Of a stretch of DNA of 64,000 bases, positions 17,691 to 25,823 are shown piece by piece. Position 1 is the stretch's first letter. Every line of letters starts with the position of its first letter. The position numbers and the translations under genes are program-made. The DNA is from Roseburia sp. (GTDB lineage Bacteria; Bacillota; Clostridia; Lachnospirales; Lachnospiraceae): positions 1 to 64,000 of the forward strand of contig DMYD01000059.1 of assembly GCA_003483745.1 (NCBI GenBank). The letters run 5' to 3'. The notes beneath the pieces were generated by a model. That model saw only the letters and a program-made list of their open reading frames with translations, made no database searches and was not told the DNA's origin.

Positions 17691-18278
17691 ATGAGAAAAA
17701 AATCTCATATTTCTCTTGCGAGATATATTGTGAACAGTCTTGATGACAAAGAATTAAAAAAACACAGATTTTCATTTTATATTGGAAGCATTCTCCCTGA
17801 TATCAAGCCTTCTTTTATTTACAAAAGACATGAAATCAATGGGACATTTCCATATGTAAAAAAACATATAGCCCGATTGTCCGAGGGACAGAAAGTTATG
17901 AATAAAAAGGGAGGAAAATATTACAGAGATTTAGGACAGGTCAGCCATTATCTGGCAGATTATTTTACATTTCCACATAATAAAATATATCCGGGAGGAT
18001 TTAAGGATCACTGTTCCTATGAAGAAAAGCTGAAACGTGATCTAAGGTCTTATATTAAAAGCGGGGAAGCTGAGAAACAATATGTATCCGGCGGACATTT
18101 TGTGGATGCGAAAGCGCTCTGCGATTATATCCAGAAAGCACATGATGATTATATTGCACGAAAACATGATGTTGCAGATGATATTACGCATATTGTTGAG
18201 GTAAATCACAGGGCAATTGAGGGAATGATAGAAGTTCTTGCGAGAAAGAGCGAAAATCACCGTCTGAAACACTCGTAA
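17691..18278 (+). CDS. Zinc-dependent phospholipase C-like domain protein
   Basis: 195 residues. The His/Asp pattern (HISLARYI, YIGSILPDIKPSF, HYLADYFTFPHN, with further His residues near the C-terminus) matches the zinc-dependent phospholipase C-like fold common as an uncharacterised family in Clostridia. There is no signal peptide, so unlike secreted phospholipases it probably acts in the cytoplasm or on the inner membrane face. The substrate is unknown. It is a single gene with its own promoter. Confidence 0.75.
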   Translation: MRKKSHISLARYIVNSLDDKELKKHRFSFYIGSILPDIKPSFIYKRHEINGTFPYVKKHIARLSEGQKVMNKKGGKYYRDLGQVSHYLADYFTFPHNKIYPGGFKDHCSYEEKLKRDLRSYIKSGEAEKQYVSGGHFVDAKALCDYIQKAHDDYIARKHDVADDITHIVEVNHRAIEGMIEVLARKSENHRLKHS

Positions 18279-18299
18279 TAGAGGAAAATGTGACATCTG

Positions 18300-18365
18300 T
18301 TGTCGAAAAATGGGGAGAAGTGGCATGCTGTTTTGATTGATTTTTGCATGATTTAGGAGTAATAT
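18300..18365 (+). promoter_or_regulatory. Possible Spo0A-controlled promoter of the Spo0E-like gene
   Basis: TTGTCGAA, containing a perfect 0A box core (TGTCGAA, 18301-18307), lies 26 bases before TTGATT (18333-18338), which is separated by 21 bases from TAATAT (18360-18365). A long spacer of this kind also occurs at the spoIIG promoter at 30635-30667, where a 0A box is likewise upstream. Promoter activity is inferred. Confidence 0.4.
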
Positions 18366-18459
18366 GTAAATATCAATGAAAAGGGCATCATAAGTACCAT
18401 AAAACGCCAGCAACGCGATGAAAGTGGCATAGGAATCTTGGCAGTCAAGGAGGATTCAT

Positions 18460-18627
18460 ATGAACAAAATCGAAGAAATTCAAAGAGAAATTGAGTCCGT
18501 CAGATCAGAACTCAATAAGTCATTTTTACAAAACGATGAATTCGAGGAGTATTATCGAAAAAGTACGGAGCTAGACAGGCTGATTGAAGAATACCTGGAG
18601 AGAAAGCAGCAGGTACAGATGAGCTGA
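18460..18627 (+). CDS. Spo0E-like aspartyl-phosphate phosphatase
   Basis: Only 55 codons. AAGGAGGA (18447-18454) is five bases before the ATG. The short helical protein carries the Spo0E-family signature STELDRLIEEY (compare SxELD-x-LI), within the typical 45-85 residue size. Spo0E-type phosphatases dephosphorylate Spo0A-P and so delay sporulation. A 0A-box-like sequence upstream suggests feedback by Spo0A (inference). It lies just before the division cluster, with its own terminator. Confidence 0.8.
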   Translation: MNKIEEIQREIESVRSELNKSFLQNDEFEEYYRKSTELDRLIEEYLERKQQVQMS

Positions 18628-18657
18628 CAGACAGTCGAATATGGAAAATATTATTTT

Positions 18658-18694
18658 AAGAACGATAGGACAAAGGTACTACCGTTCTTTTTTT
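18658..18694 (+). terminator. Terminator after the Spo0E-like gene
   Basis: An 11-base stem (AAGAACGATAG / CTACCGTTCTT, one mismatch) followed by a run of seven T. Confidence 0.82.
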
Positions 18695-18749
18695 GTGCAG
18701 CAAATTAGTAACAGTACTGCAAAAAAACCTTGGAAAATCAAGGAAATTC

Positions 18750-18822
18750 TTGATTTTTTCTTAAGAGTGGTTTAAGATGTATATAAATGTGGAGGAAAGT
18801 GGTACGAAATGGCGTAAAGTGG
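18750..18822 (+). promoter_or_regulatory. mraZ promoter with MraZ-box repeats
   Basis: TTGATT (18750-18755), 17 bases, TAAGAT (18773-18778). Immediately downstream are four direct repeats with an exact 10-base period: AATGTGG (18786), AAAGTGG (18796), GAAATGG (18806), AAAGTGG (18816). MraZ binds short TGG-type direct repeats at its own promoter, so this is the expected autoregulatory operator of the cluster. Confidence 0.8.
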
Positions 18823-18895
18823 TAGATGAGATCCTGTTTGGTGGAAGATCAGATCTTTAGGATTTTAGTTCCACTTAAAGGCAGGTGTTTGTGTT

Positions 18896-19330
18896 ATGTT
18901 CATGGGAGAATACAATCACACAGTGGATCCGAAAGGCAGACTGATTATCCCTGCAAAGTTCAGAGAGCAGCTTGGCGATGAATTTGTAGTGACAAAGGGA
19001 TTGGATGGATGCTTATTTGTGTATACCAAAGACGAATGGCACAACATCGAAGAAAAGTTCCGGGGGATTTCCATGACCTCTAAGGACGCCAGAAAGTTTT
19101 CACGTTTTTTCTTCGCAGGAGCAGCGGCATTAGAGCTGGACAAGCAGGGAAGAATTTTGCTTCCTCCGGTTTTAAGAGAGTACGCTGATTTACAAAAAGA
19201 TGTCGTCTTAGTCGGCGTATTAAGCCGGGTAGAAATCTGGGATAAAGACAGATGGTTAGAGAATACCTATGACGAAGATGAGATGGATGACATCGCAGAA
19301 CATATGGCAGAGTTGGGATTTAGCATTTAG
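18896..19330 (+). CDS. mraZ: Transcriptional regulator MraZ
   Basis: 144 residues, the usual length, made of two SpoVT/AbrB-like domains (GEYNHTVDPKGRLIIPAKFR and the second copy near ALELDKQGRILLPPVLR). MraZ represses the division and cell-wall cluster it heads by binding TGG-type direct repeats, present here at 18786-18822. It is followed after two bases by rsmH, the standard order. Confidence 0.97.
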   Translation: MFMGEYNHTVDPKGRLIIPAKFREQLGDEFVVTKGLDGCLFVYTKDEWHNIEEKFRGISMTSKDARKFSRFFFAGAAALELDKQGRILLPPVLREYADLQKDVVLVGVLSRVEIWDKDRWLENTYDEDEMDDIAEHMAELGFSI

Positions 19331-19332
19331 AG

Positions 19333-20280
19333 GTGAGGACAGTGGAATTTCATCATTATTCTGTATTATTGAATGAAACTATTGAAAATTTGAATATCAG
19401 ACCGGATGGAATTTATGTGGACGGAACCTTAGGCGGCGGCGGACATTCCTATCAGATATTGAAGTGCTTAGGAGAAAAAGGCAGACTGATCGGAATTGAT
19501 CAGGATGCAGATGCAATCCGGGCAGCAGGTGAACGCCTTACAGAGTTTGGAGACAAAGCCACACTGATCCGCAGCAACTATGCCAATATGAAAGAGGAAT
19601 TACATGCAATCGGAGTGGACAAGGTAGATGGTATTGTGCTCGATCTTGGTGTCTCTTCCTTCCAGTTAGATACACCGGAACGTGGATTTACTTACCGCGA
19701 ACCGGATGCACCGCTCGATATGCGTATGGATGACAGACAGAGCCAGACAGCGAAAGATATCGTTAATGGCTACAGTGAAATGGACTTATACCGTATTATC
19801 CGCGATTATGGGGAAGATAAATTTGCAAAAAATATTGCAAAGCATATTGTGAAAGAACGTCAGAAGAAGGCGATTGAGACAGCGGGGGAATTGACAGAAA
19901 TTATAAGGGCAGCCATCCCGATGAAAGTACAGGTGACCGGGGGACATCCGGCAAAGCGTACATTTCAGGCAATCCGCATAGAACTGAATCACGAACTTGA
20001 AGTGCTTAGAGATCATTTAGATGAGATGATTGATCTTTTAAATCCAGGTGGAAGGATCTGCATTATCACATTCCACTCATTAGAAGACCGGATTGTAAAG
20101 TCTAATTTTAAGAGAAATGAAAATCCATGTACCTGTCCGAGTGATTTCCCGGTCTGTGTCTGCGGAAAAGTTTCAAAAGGGAAAGTGGTTACGAGGAAAC
20201 CGATTCTTCCGTCGGAGAAGGAACTGGAAGAGAATTCAAGATCAAAAAGTGCAAAACTTCGGGTGTTTGAACGAAGATAA
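19333..20280 (+). CDS. rsmH: 16S rRNA (cytosine-N4) methyltransferase RsmH
   Basis: 315 residues. Uses S-adenosylmethionine to methylate N4 of C1402 in 16S rRNA. YVDGTLGGGGHS is the SAM loop; DGIVLDLGVSSFQLD and HPAKRTFQAIRIELNHEL are characteristic. The frame opens at a GTG (19333), but a second in-frame GTG at 19342, preceded by AGGTGAGG, gives the usual MEFHHYSVLL N-terminus and may be the true start. A C-terminal CxC...CxC cluster is present. Confidence 0.97.
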   Translation: MRTVEFHHYSVLLNETIENLNIRPDGIYVDGTLGGGGHSYQILKCLGEKGRLIGIDQDADAIRAAGERLTEFGDKATLIRSNYANMKEELHAIGVDKVDGIVLDLGVSSFQLDTPERGFTYREPDAPLDMRMDDRQSQTAKDIVNGYSEMDLYRIIRDYGEDKFAKNIAKHIVKERQKKAIETAGELTEIIRAAIPMKVQVTGGHPAKRTFQAIRIELNHELEVLRDHLDEMIDLLNPGGRICIITFHSLEDRIVKSNFKRNENPCTCPSDFPVCVCGKVSKGKVVTRKPILPSEKELEENSRSKSAKLRVFERR

Positions 20281-20297
20281 AGCAGGGAGGACTTAGT

Positions 20298-20801
20298 ATG
20301 AAAAATCAGACGGAGAGGAGAGCTTCCGAAAGAAATTATTATGTGGATGGCAATACGGTGCGCCGCATGGAAGCAGTACCTGATTACCGAAGAGAAAGAC
20401 GGGAAAGAGAAGAAAGAGAGCGGGAAGAACAACTGCGCAGAAGAAAGCGTCAGGTAAGAAGAAATCAGGAACGCCAGCTTCGGATGAGCAAAAGCTATGT
20501 GGTATTTCTTACAATGGCGGTGACAGTATTTGGCATATTTGCAGGTACTTACATAAAAATACAGTCAGATATGACTGCAAGAATGAATACGATCAGCAGT
20601 TTAGAAAGCCAGATTGCAGATTTAAAGGCAGACAATGATGAGGCTTATAAAAGAATCCGTATGTCTGTAGATCTTGACAGTGTCAGAGAAAAGGCACTCA
20701 ATGAGCTTGGAATGTCATATGCGAAAGAATCCCAGATTATCTATTATACGGTTGAAAATGATGATTTTATGAATCAGTATAGCGAGATACCGCAGAAATA
20801 A
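20298..20801 (+). CDS. ftsL: Cell division protein FtsL
   Basis: 167 residues: a long basic, Arg/Glu-rich cytoplasmic head (1-60), one membrane helix (about 63-82), then a coiled coil (ISSLESQIADLKADNDEAYKR) and a short conserved end. This is the bitopic FtsL/DivIC layout, and the position between rsmH and the PBP gene is diagnostic. FtsL links FtsQ and DivIC-type proteins to activation of FtsW and the division PBP. The head is longer than in Bacillus FtsL. Confidence 0.88.
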   Translation: MKNQTERRASERNYYVDGNTVRRMEAVPDYRRERREREEREREEQLRRRKRQVRRNQERQLRMSKSYVVFLTMAVTVFGIFAGTYIKIQSDMTARMNTISSLESQIADLKADNDEAYKRIRMSVDLDSVREKALNELGMSYAKESQIIYYTVENDDFMNQYSEIPQK

Positions 20802-20837
20802 CAGAGAGTTACTGATATAAGAAATGCAGGGGTAAGG

Positions 20838-22889
20838 ATGGCAGCAAAGAAAAGAAGAAAACCATGGTTGAAGTTTCCAAAACGCATGCAGAAAAAACTG
20901 ATCGTCATGTTCAGCGTAATTGCAGTTTTATTGACAGGGCTGATTGGAAGACTTATGTATATTGAATATACCAGCGGTGATAAATATGAGAAAATCGTTT
21001 TGTCACAGCAGGAATATGACAGTCAGACCATTCCGTATCAGAGAGGCGATATTGTGGACAGCAAGGGTACTGTGCTTGCAACCAGTATCGCCGTTTATAA
21101 TGTCATTTTAGACTGTTCTGTCATGACTAGCAAGGAAGAATATATTGAGCCTACAATTCAGGCCCTTGCAAGTTGCTTTGAGGATTTAGACAGCAGTACA
21201 CTGTATGGGTATGCAAAAGACCAGAAAGACAGTCGCTACATTATATTAAAGAAGAAAGCTTCCTATGAAGAGATACAGCCATTTGTTGAAATGCAGGAGG
21301 CTGCAGATGAAAAGGGAAAAAAGTTAAATCCCAATATCAAGGGTGTGTGGTTCGAAAAAGAATACCAGAGAGAGTATCCTTATGGCGCACTGGCAAGTTC
21401 CATTGTAGGATTTACAGCTTCCGGAAATGTTGGCGTGAATGGACTAGAACAATATTACAATGAGACATTAAACGGTGTGGATGGCAGAGAGTATGGGTAT
21501 TTAAATACGGATAATAATTTCGAAAAAACCATCAAGGCGGCAAAAAACGGTAACACGGTCGTATCCACGATAGATTCTCATATCCAGTCTGTAGTGGAAC
21601 AGAAAATTGCAGATTTTAATGAAGCTTATACTGGAAATTTCCGTGAGGGTGAGCCGGGAGCAAGTCATGTCGGGGTACTGATCATGAATCCGAATAATGG
21701 AGATGTTCTTGCCATGGCAAATTATCCGAATTATGACCTGAGTAATCCAAGGGATCTTTCAGTATATTATACGCAGGAAGAAATTGATGCAATGGATGAA
21801 GATGCACAGATGGATGCTTTGAATAAGATCTGGCAGAACTTCTGTACTACATATACTTACGAGCCTGGATCTACTGCAAAACCATTTACCGTAGCGGCGG
21901 GACTTGAAACAGGTAAAGTTTCAACAGGTGACAGTTTTTACTGTGATGGATATGAGCACGTGGGAGGACATGATATTCACTGTGTAAACAGAAGCGGACA
22001 CGGAATGGAAACGCTTGAACAGACACTTATGAATTCCTGCAACGATGCGATGATGCAGATATCCTATCGTCTGGGAAGCGATATTTTTACGAAGTATCAA
22101 CAGATATTTGGCTTTGGCCAACGGACAGGAATCGATCTTCCGGGAGAAGCAAGAACAGATTCTTTGATATATACGGCAGATAATATGGGACCGGTCGATC
22201 TTGCAACAAATGCATTTGGTCAGAACTTCAATACGACGATGATACAGCTTGCCACGGCATACTGTTCCCTGGTCAATGGAGGAAGTCTTTATCAGCCACA
22301 TGTAGTAAAAAGAATCACAGATGAAGCTGGAAACACGATCAGTGAAGTGTCACCTACCCTGCTGCGGGAGACGGTATCAAAGTCAACAAGTGATGCGTTA
22401 AAACAGTATATGTATTCTACGGTTACAGGCGGTACTGCGGTGACGGCAAAAGTGGATGGATATTCCATGGGTGGAAAAACCGGTACAGCGCAGAAGGCAG
22501 GACGTGACGGGGTGAACTATCTGGTGTCATTTATTGGATTTGCACCGGTTGAGAATCCACAGCTTGTCATTTATTGTGTTGTGGATGAACCAAATGTTGC
22601 AGAACAGTTTCACAGTACTTATGCACAGAATATTGTAAGAGAGATTCTGGAAGAAGTTCTTCCTTATATGAATATATATCGGGATGAAGAAACCACCGGT
22701 CTTCACGAAGGCTGGGGAATCAAGGGAGAAGATGAAGGTGATATCGGAGATGTGACGGCAGCGGATGTTGCAAATGCTACGGCAGAGGAAAGTCTCGATG
22801 TGCCGGATACGACGGATGAACTTCCGGAGAATATGGGAGAGCAGCCTGCTGAAGATATTGATCCGGGAGCGGATGAAGGACAGCAGTAA
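20838..22889 (+). CDS. pbpB: Division-type penicillin-binding protein (class B, PbpB/FtsI)
   Basis: 683 residues. One N-terminal membrane anchor (about 20-40), a dimerisation domain with the RGDIVDSKG segment, and a transpeptidase domain with STAK (Ser345-Lys348), an SCN motif (NSCND) and KTGTAQ near 546. It cross-links septal peptidoglycan. There are no PASTA repeats; the last about 60 residues are an acidic Asp/Glu/Thr tail. It is the first of two adjacent class B genes, the order seen in Bacillus (pbpB-spoVD). Confidence 0.93.
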   Translation: MAAKKRRKPWLKFPKRMQKKLIVMFSVIAVLLTGLIGRLMYIEYTSGDKYEKIVLSQQEYDSQTIPYQRGDIVDSKGTVLATSIAVYNVILDCSVMTSKEEYIEPTIQALASCFEDLDSSTLYGYAKDQKDSRYIILKKKASYEEIQPFVEMQEAADEKGKKLNPNIKGVWFEKEYQREYPYGALASSIVGFTASGNVGVNGLEQYYNETLNGVDGREYGYLNTDNNFEKTIKAAKNGNTVVSTIDSHIQSVVEQKIADFNEAYTGNFREGEPGASHVGVLIMNPNNGDVLAMANYPNYDLSNPRDLSVYYTQEEIDAMDEDAQMDALNKIWQNFCTTYTYEPGSTAKPFTVAAGLETGKVSTGDSFYCDGYEHVGGHDIHCVNRSGHGMETLEQTLMNSCNDAMMQISYRLGSDIFTKYQQIFGFGQRTGIDLPGEARTDSLIYTADNMGPVDLATNAFGQNFNTTMIQLATAYCSLVNGGSLYQPHVVKRITDEAGNTISEVSPTLLRETVSKSTSDALKQYMYSTVTGGTAVTAKVDGYSMGGKTGTAQKAGRDGVNYLVSFIGFAPVENPQLVIYCVVDEPNVAEQFHSTYAQNIVREILEEVLPYMNIYRDEETTGLHEGWGIKGEDEGDIGDVTAADVANATAEESLDVPDTTDELPENMGEQPAEDIDPGADEGQQ

Positions 22890-22913
22890 AGAAAAGTATA
22901 AAACAAAACACAT

Positions 22914-22964
22914 AACCTCACGAAAGTAAGAATAAAATGCTATGAAAACTTTTGTGAGGTTTTT
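22914..22964 (+). promoter_or_regulatory. Hairpin enclosing the ribosome site of the second PBP gene
   Basis: A 14-bp stem with one G-U pair joins 22914-22927 (AACCTCACGAAAGT) to 22948-22961, followed by TTTT. The right arm contains GTGAGG, the only good ribosome site for the ATG at 22969. The element could act as a terminator or attenuator between the two PBP genes, or occlude translation of the second. Confidence 0.6.
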
Positions 22965-22968
22965 GTAT

Positions 22969-24696
22969 ATGCCGCAGGAACTTCCTTTTTATAGAAGTAA
23001 AACATTTCATCGAAAAAAAATCATGGTGATGTTTACCGTTATATTCCTGGCAATTTTGTTTCTGCTTGGAAGACTGGTGTATCTTATGATATTCTGTTCC
23101 GAATATTATGGACGGAAGGCGCAGAACCTCCATGAGAGGGAACGCGATATTAAGGCGGCAAGAGGAAAGATTTTGGATGCAAATGGAGTGATACTTGCCA
23201 CAAACAAATCAGTTTGCACGATATCGGTTATACACAGCCAGATTGTGGATGCGGATGCGGTGGTTGGGGCACTGGTAAAAGAACTCGGACTGCCGGAGGA
23301 AACAGTGCGAAAAAGAGTGGAAAAAGTGAGTTCCATCGAACGTATCAAAACAAATGTGCCAAAAGAGACGGGAGATAAGATCCGGGCATATAAACTAGCC
23401 GGAATCAAGGTCGATGAAGATTATAAGAGATATTATCCGTATGATACATTAGCATCAAAAGTGTTGGGATTTACAGGAGGGGACAATCAGGGAATCGTGG
23501 GACTGGAAGTAAAATATGATTCCTATCTTCAGGGAACAAATGGGAAAATACTGACACTTACAGATGCAAGGGGGATCGAAATTGAAAATGCCGGGGAGAC
23601 GAGACTTGAGCCGGTCAATGGATATGATCTTAATATTTCCATGGATTATAATATCCAGTTATACTGTGAACAGGCAGCTGAGAAAACATATATCAAAAAG
23701 GATGCAAAATATGTGTCCGTGATTGTGATGAATCCGTCCAACGGAGAAATTTTAGCGATGGTTAATTACCCTGAGTTTCATCTGAATGATCCGTTTACAT
23801 TGGTGGAAGGAGAAAATGTCCTGGCAGAGAAAAAACAGGATCTTTTAAACCAGATGTGGAGAAATCAGTGTATCAGCGATACTTATGAACCGGGATCTAC
23901 ATTTAAAATCATCACGGCGGCAGCGGCGTTAGAACAGGGGGTTGTGAAACTGACAGATAATTTTTACTGCCCCGGATATAAGCTGGTGGAAGATCGGAGA
24001 ATACGTTGTGCCAAAACAACCGGACATGGGGCGGAGACATTTGAAACGGGAATCATGAATTCATGCAATCCTGTTTTTATAGAACTTGGGGAAAGACTTG
24101 GAGTTGATAATTTCTATAAATATTTCAATCAGTTTGGACTTCTCTCAAAAACAAATGTGGATCTGCCCGGTGAAGCGGCAACGATCATGCACAAAAAGGA
24201 AAACGTCGGTCCTGTGGAACTTGCAACGATATCGTTTGGACAGTCATTTCAGATTACGCCGATGCAGCTTGTGACGACCGTTTCTTCTATTATAAATGGA
24301 GGGCAGCGTATCACACCACATTTTGGAGTAAAGATTACCGGGGAAGGCGGCAGTGAGGTAGAAACCTTACGATACGAGACAAAAAATGACATCTGCACAA
24401 AGGAAACATCGGAAACAATGCGTTATCTGTTAGAGAGGGTTGTCTCCGATGGCAGTGGAAAGAATGCCAAAATAGAAGGATTTTCCATTGGCGGGAAAAC
24501 TGCCACGTCACAGACGCTGCCAAGGAGTGACCATAAATATATCTCGTCATTTTTGGGATTTGCGCCGGCAGATGATCCGAAAGTACTGGTGCTTGTTGTG
24601 ATCAACGATCCGAAAGGAACCTATTATGGTGGACAGATCGCCGCACCGGTTGCCAAAGAAATTATGGAAAACATTTTACCGTATCTTGCGAAATGA
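22969..24696 (+). CDS. spoVD: Class B penicillin-binding protein, SpoVD type
   Basis: 575 residues from the chosen start. Membrane anchor (about residues 23-43), RGKILDANG dimerisation segment, and transpeptidase motifs STFK (Ser310-Lys313), SCN (NSCNP) and KTA (GGKTATSQ). An ATG at 22942 is in frame but lies inside a hairpin and lacks a ribosome site; GTGAGG nine bases before 22969 supports the later start. Position after pbpB and before mraY equals spoVD in Bacillus, a PBP for spore cortex. The spoVD assignment is by synteny, without a PASTA domain, so a second vegetative PBP remains possible. Confidence 0.82.
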   Translation: MPQELPFYRSKTFHRKKIMVMFTVIFLAILFLLGRLVYLMIFCSEYYGRKAQNLHERERDIKAARGKILDANGVILATNKSVCTISVIHSQIVDADAVVGALVKELGLPEETVRKRVEKVSSIERIKTNVPKETGDKIRAYKLAGIKVDEDYKRYYPYDTLASKVLGFTGGDNQGIVGLEVKYDSYLQGTNGKILTLTDARGIEIENAGETRLEPVNGYDLNISMDYNIQLYCEQAAEKTYIKKDAKYVSVIVMNPSNGEILAMVNYPEFHLNDPFTLVEGENVLAEKKQDLLNQMWRNQCISDTYEPGSTFKIITAAAALEQGVVKLTDNFYCPGYKLVEDRRIRCAKTTGHGAETFETGIMNSCNPVFIELGERLGVDNFYKYFNQFGLLSKTNVDLPGEAATIMHKKENVGPVELATISFGQSFQITPMQLVTTVSSIINGGQRITPHFGVKITGEGGSEVETLRYETKNDICTKETSETMRYLLERVVSDGSGKNAKIEGFSIGGKTATSQTLPRSDHKYISSFLGFAPADDPKVLVLVVINDPKGTYYGGQIAAPVAKEIMENILPYLAK

Positions 24697-24714
24697 TAAA
24701 AAATGACGTATACT
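24686..24714 (+). promoter_or_regulatory. Internal promoter for mraY
   Basis: TTGCGA (24686-24691), a 17-base spacer and TATACT (24709-24714), overlapping the end of the upstream PBP gene. It would allow mraY-murD-ftsW-ftsQ expression independent of the mraZ promoter. Confidence 0.55.
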
Positions 24715-24788
24715 GTTGTGTTGTTAAAAAAATACATGAGGTGTGTAAACCTGTTATGCGCAAAACCGGCGCAGGAATGGAGATTATT

Positions 24789-25742
24789 ATGACATATGAA
24801 ATTGTAATACCGGTAATTATCGCATTTGCGATCAGTGCATTGTTAGGACCGGTAGTGATACCGTTCTTAAGAAGACTGAAGGTAGGACAGACAGAACGAA
24901 AAGAACTAGAATCCCATTTAAAGAAAAATGGAACACCGACAATGGGGGGGCTTATGATTCTTGCAAGTATTATCATAACATCCCTCTTTTATGTAAAAGA
25001 TTATCCAAAGATCATTCCGATTCTCTTCATGACAGTTGGATTTGGTGTGATTGGATTTTTAGATGATTATTTAAAAGTAGTATTACGTCGTTCTGACGGA
25101 CTGCTTGCATGGCAGAAGATGATTCTTCAGATCATCGTCACAGGTGTATTTGCAGTGTATATGGTGAAATATTCCGGCGTGGCACTTACCATGCTGATCC
25201 CGTTTTCCGGGGGAAAATACTTAGATCTTGGATGGCTGTCGATTCCGGTTCTGTTTTTTGCAGTAGTCGGAACTGTAAACGGAACAAATTTTACCGACGG
25301 ACTTGATGGATTAGCATCAAGTGTCACGATTATGGTTGCAACTTTCTTTTCTGTTGTGGCGATTGGAACCAATGCAGGAATTGCACCGATTACCTGTGCA
25401 GTTGTGGGTGCATTGCTTGGATTTTTACTGTTTAATGTATATCCTGCAAGTGTTTTTATGGGAGATACCGGTTCTTTGGCGCTGGGCGGTTTTGTTGTGT
25501 CCACGGCATATATGATGCAGATGCCGCTTTTTATTCTGATTGTGGGACTGATTTATCTGGTGGAAGTCTTATCTGTTATCATTCAGGTCACTTATTTTAA
25601 GAAGACAGGCGGAAAACGTATTTTCCGTATGGCTCCGATCCATCACCATTTTGAACTTGGTGGGTGGTCAGAGACAAGAGTCGTTGCAGTATTTTCAATT
25701 ACAACAGCAATTTTATGCCTGATCGCTTTACTGGCGATGTAA
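24789..25742 (+). CDS. mraY: Phospho-N-acetylmuramoyl-pentapeptide transferase
   Basis: 317 residues with about ten membrane helices. Transfers phospho-MurNAc-pentapeptide to undecaprenyl phosphate to form lipid I. Motifs include KKNGTPTMGG, FLDDYLKV (Mg-binding Asp pair), NFTDGLDGLA and PIHHHFEL. The frame is open from 24693, but GGAG (24779-24782) six bases before 24789 and the normal N-terminus MTYEIVIPVIIAF favour this start. Confidence 0.96.
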   Translation: MTYEIVIPVIIAFAISALLGPVVIPFLRRLKVGQTERKELESHLKKNGTPTMGGLMILASIIITSLFYVKDYPKIIPILFMTVGFGVIGFLDDYLKVVLRRSDGLLAWQKMILQIIVTGVFAVYMVKYSGVALTMLIPFSGGKYLDLGWLSIPVLFFAVVGTVNGTNFTDGLDGLASSVTIMVATFFSVVAIGTNAGIAPITCAVVGALLGFLLFNVYPASVFMGDTGSLALGGFVVSTAYMMQMPLFILIVGLIYLVEVLSVIIQVTYFKKTGGKRIFRMAPIHHHFELGGWSETRVVAVFSITTAILCLIALLAM

Positions 25743-25823
25743 AAGACGGCATGCAGTCTGCAGCTGCAGGTTTATCCGAGGATAGAAGTTTATGACTGAA
25801 AATTAGATAGAATGGAGTAATGC

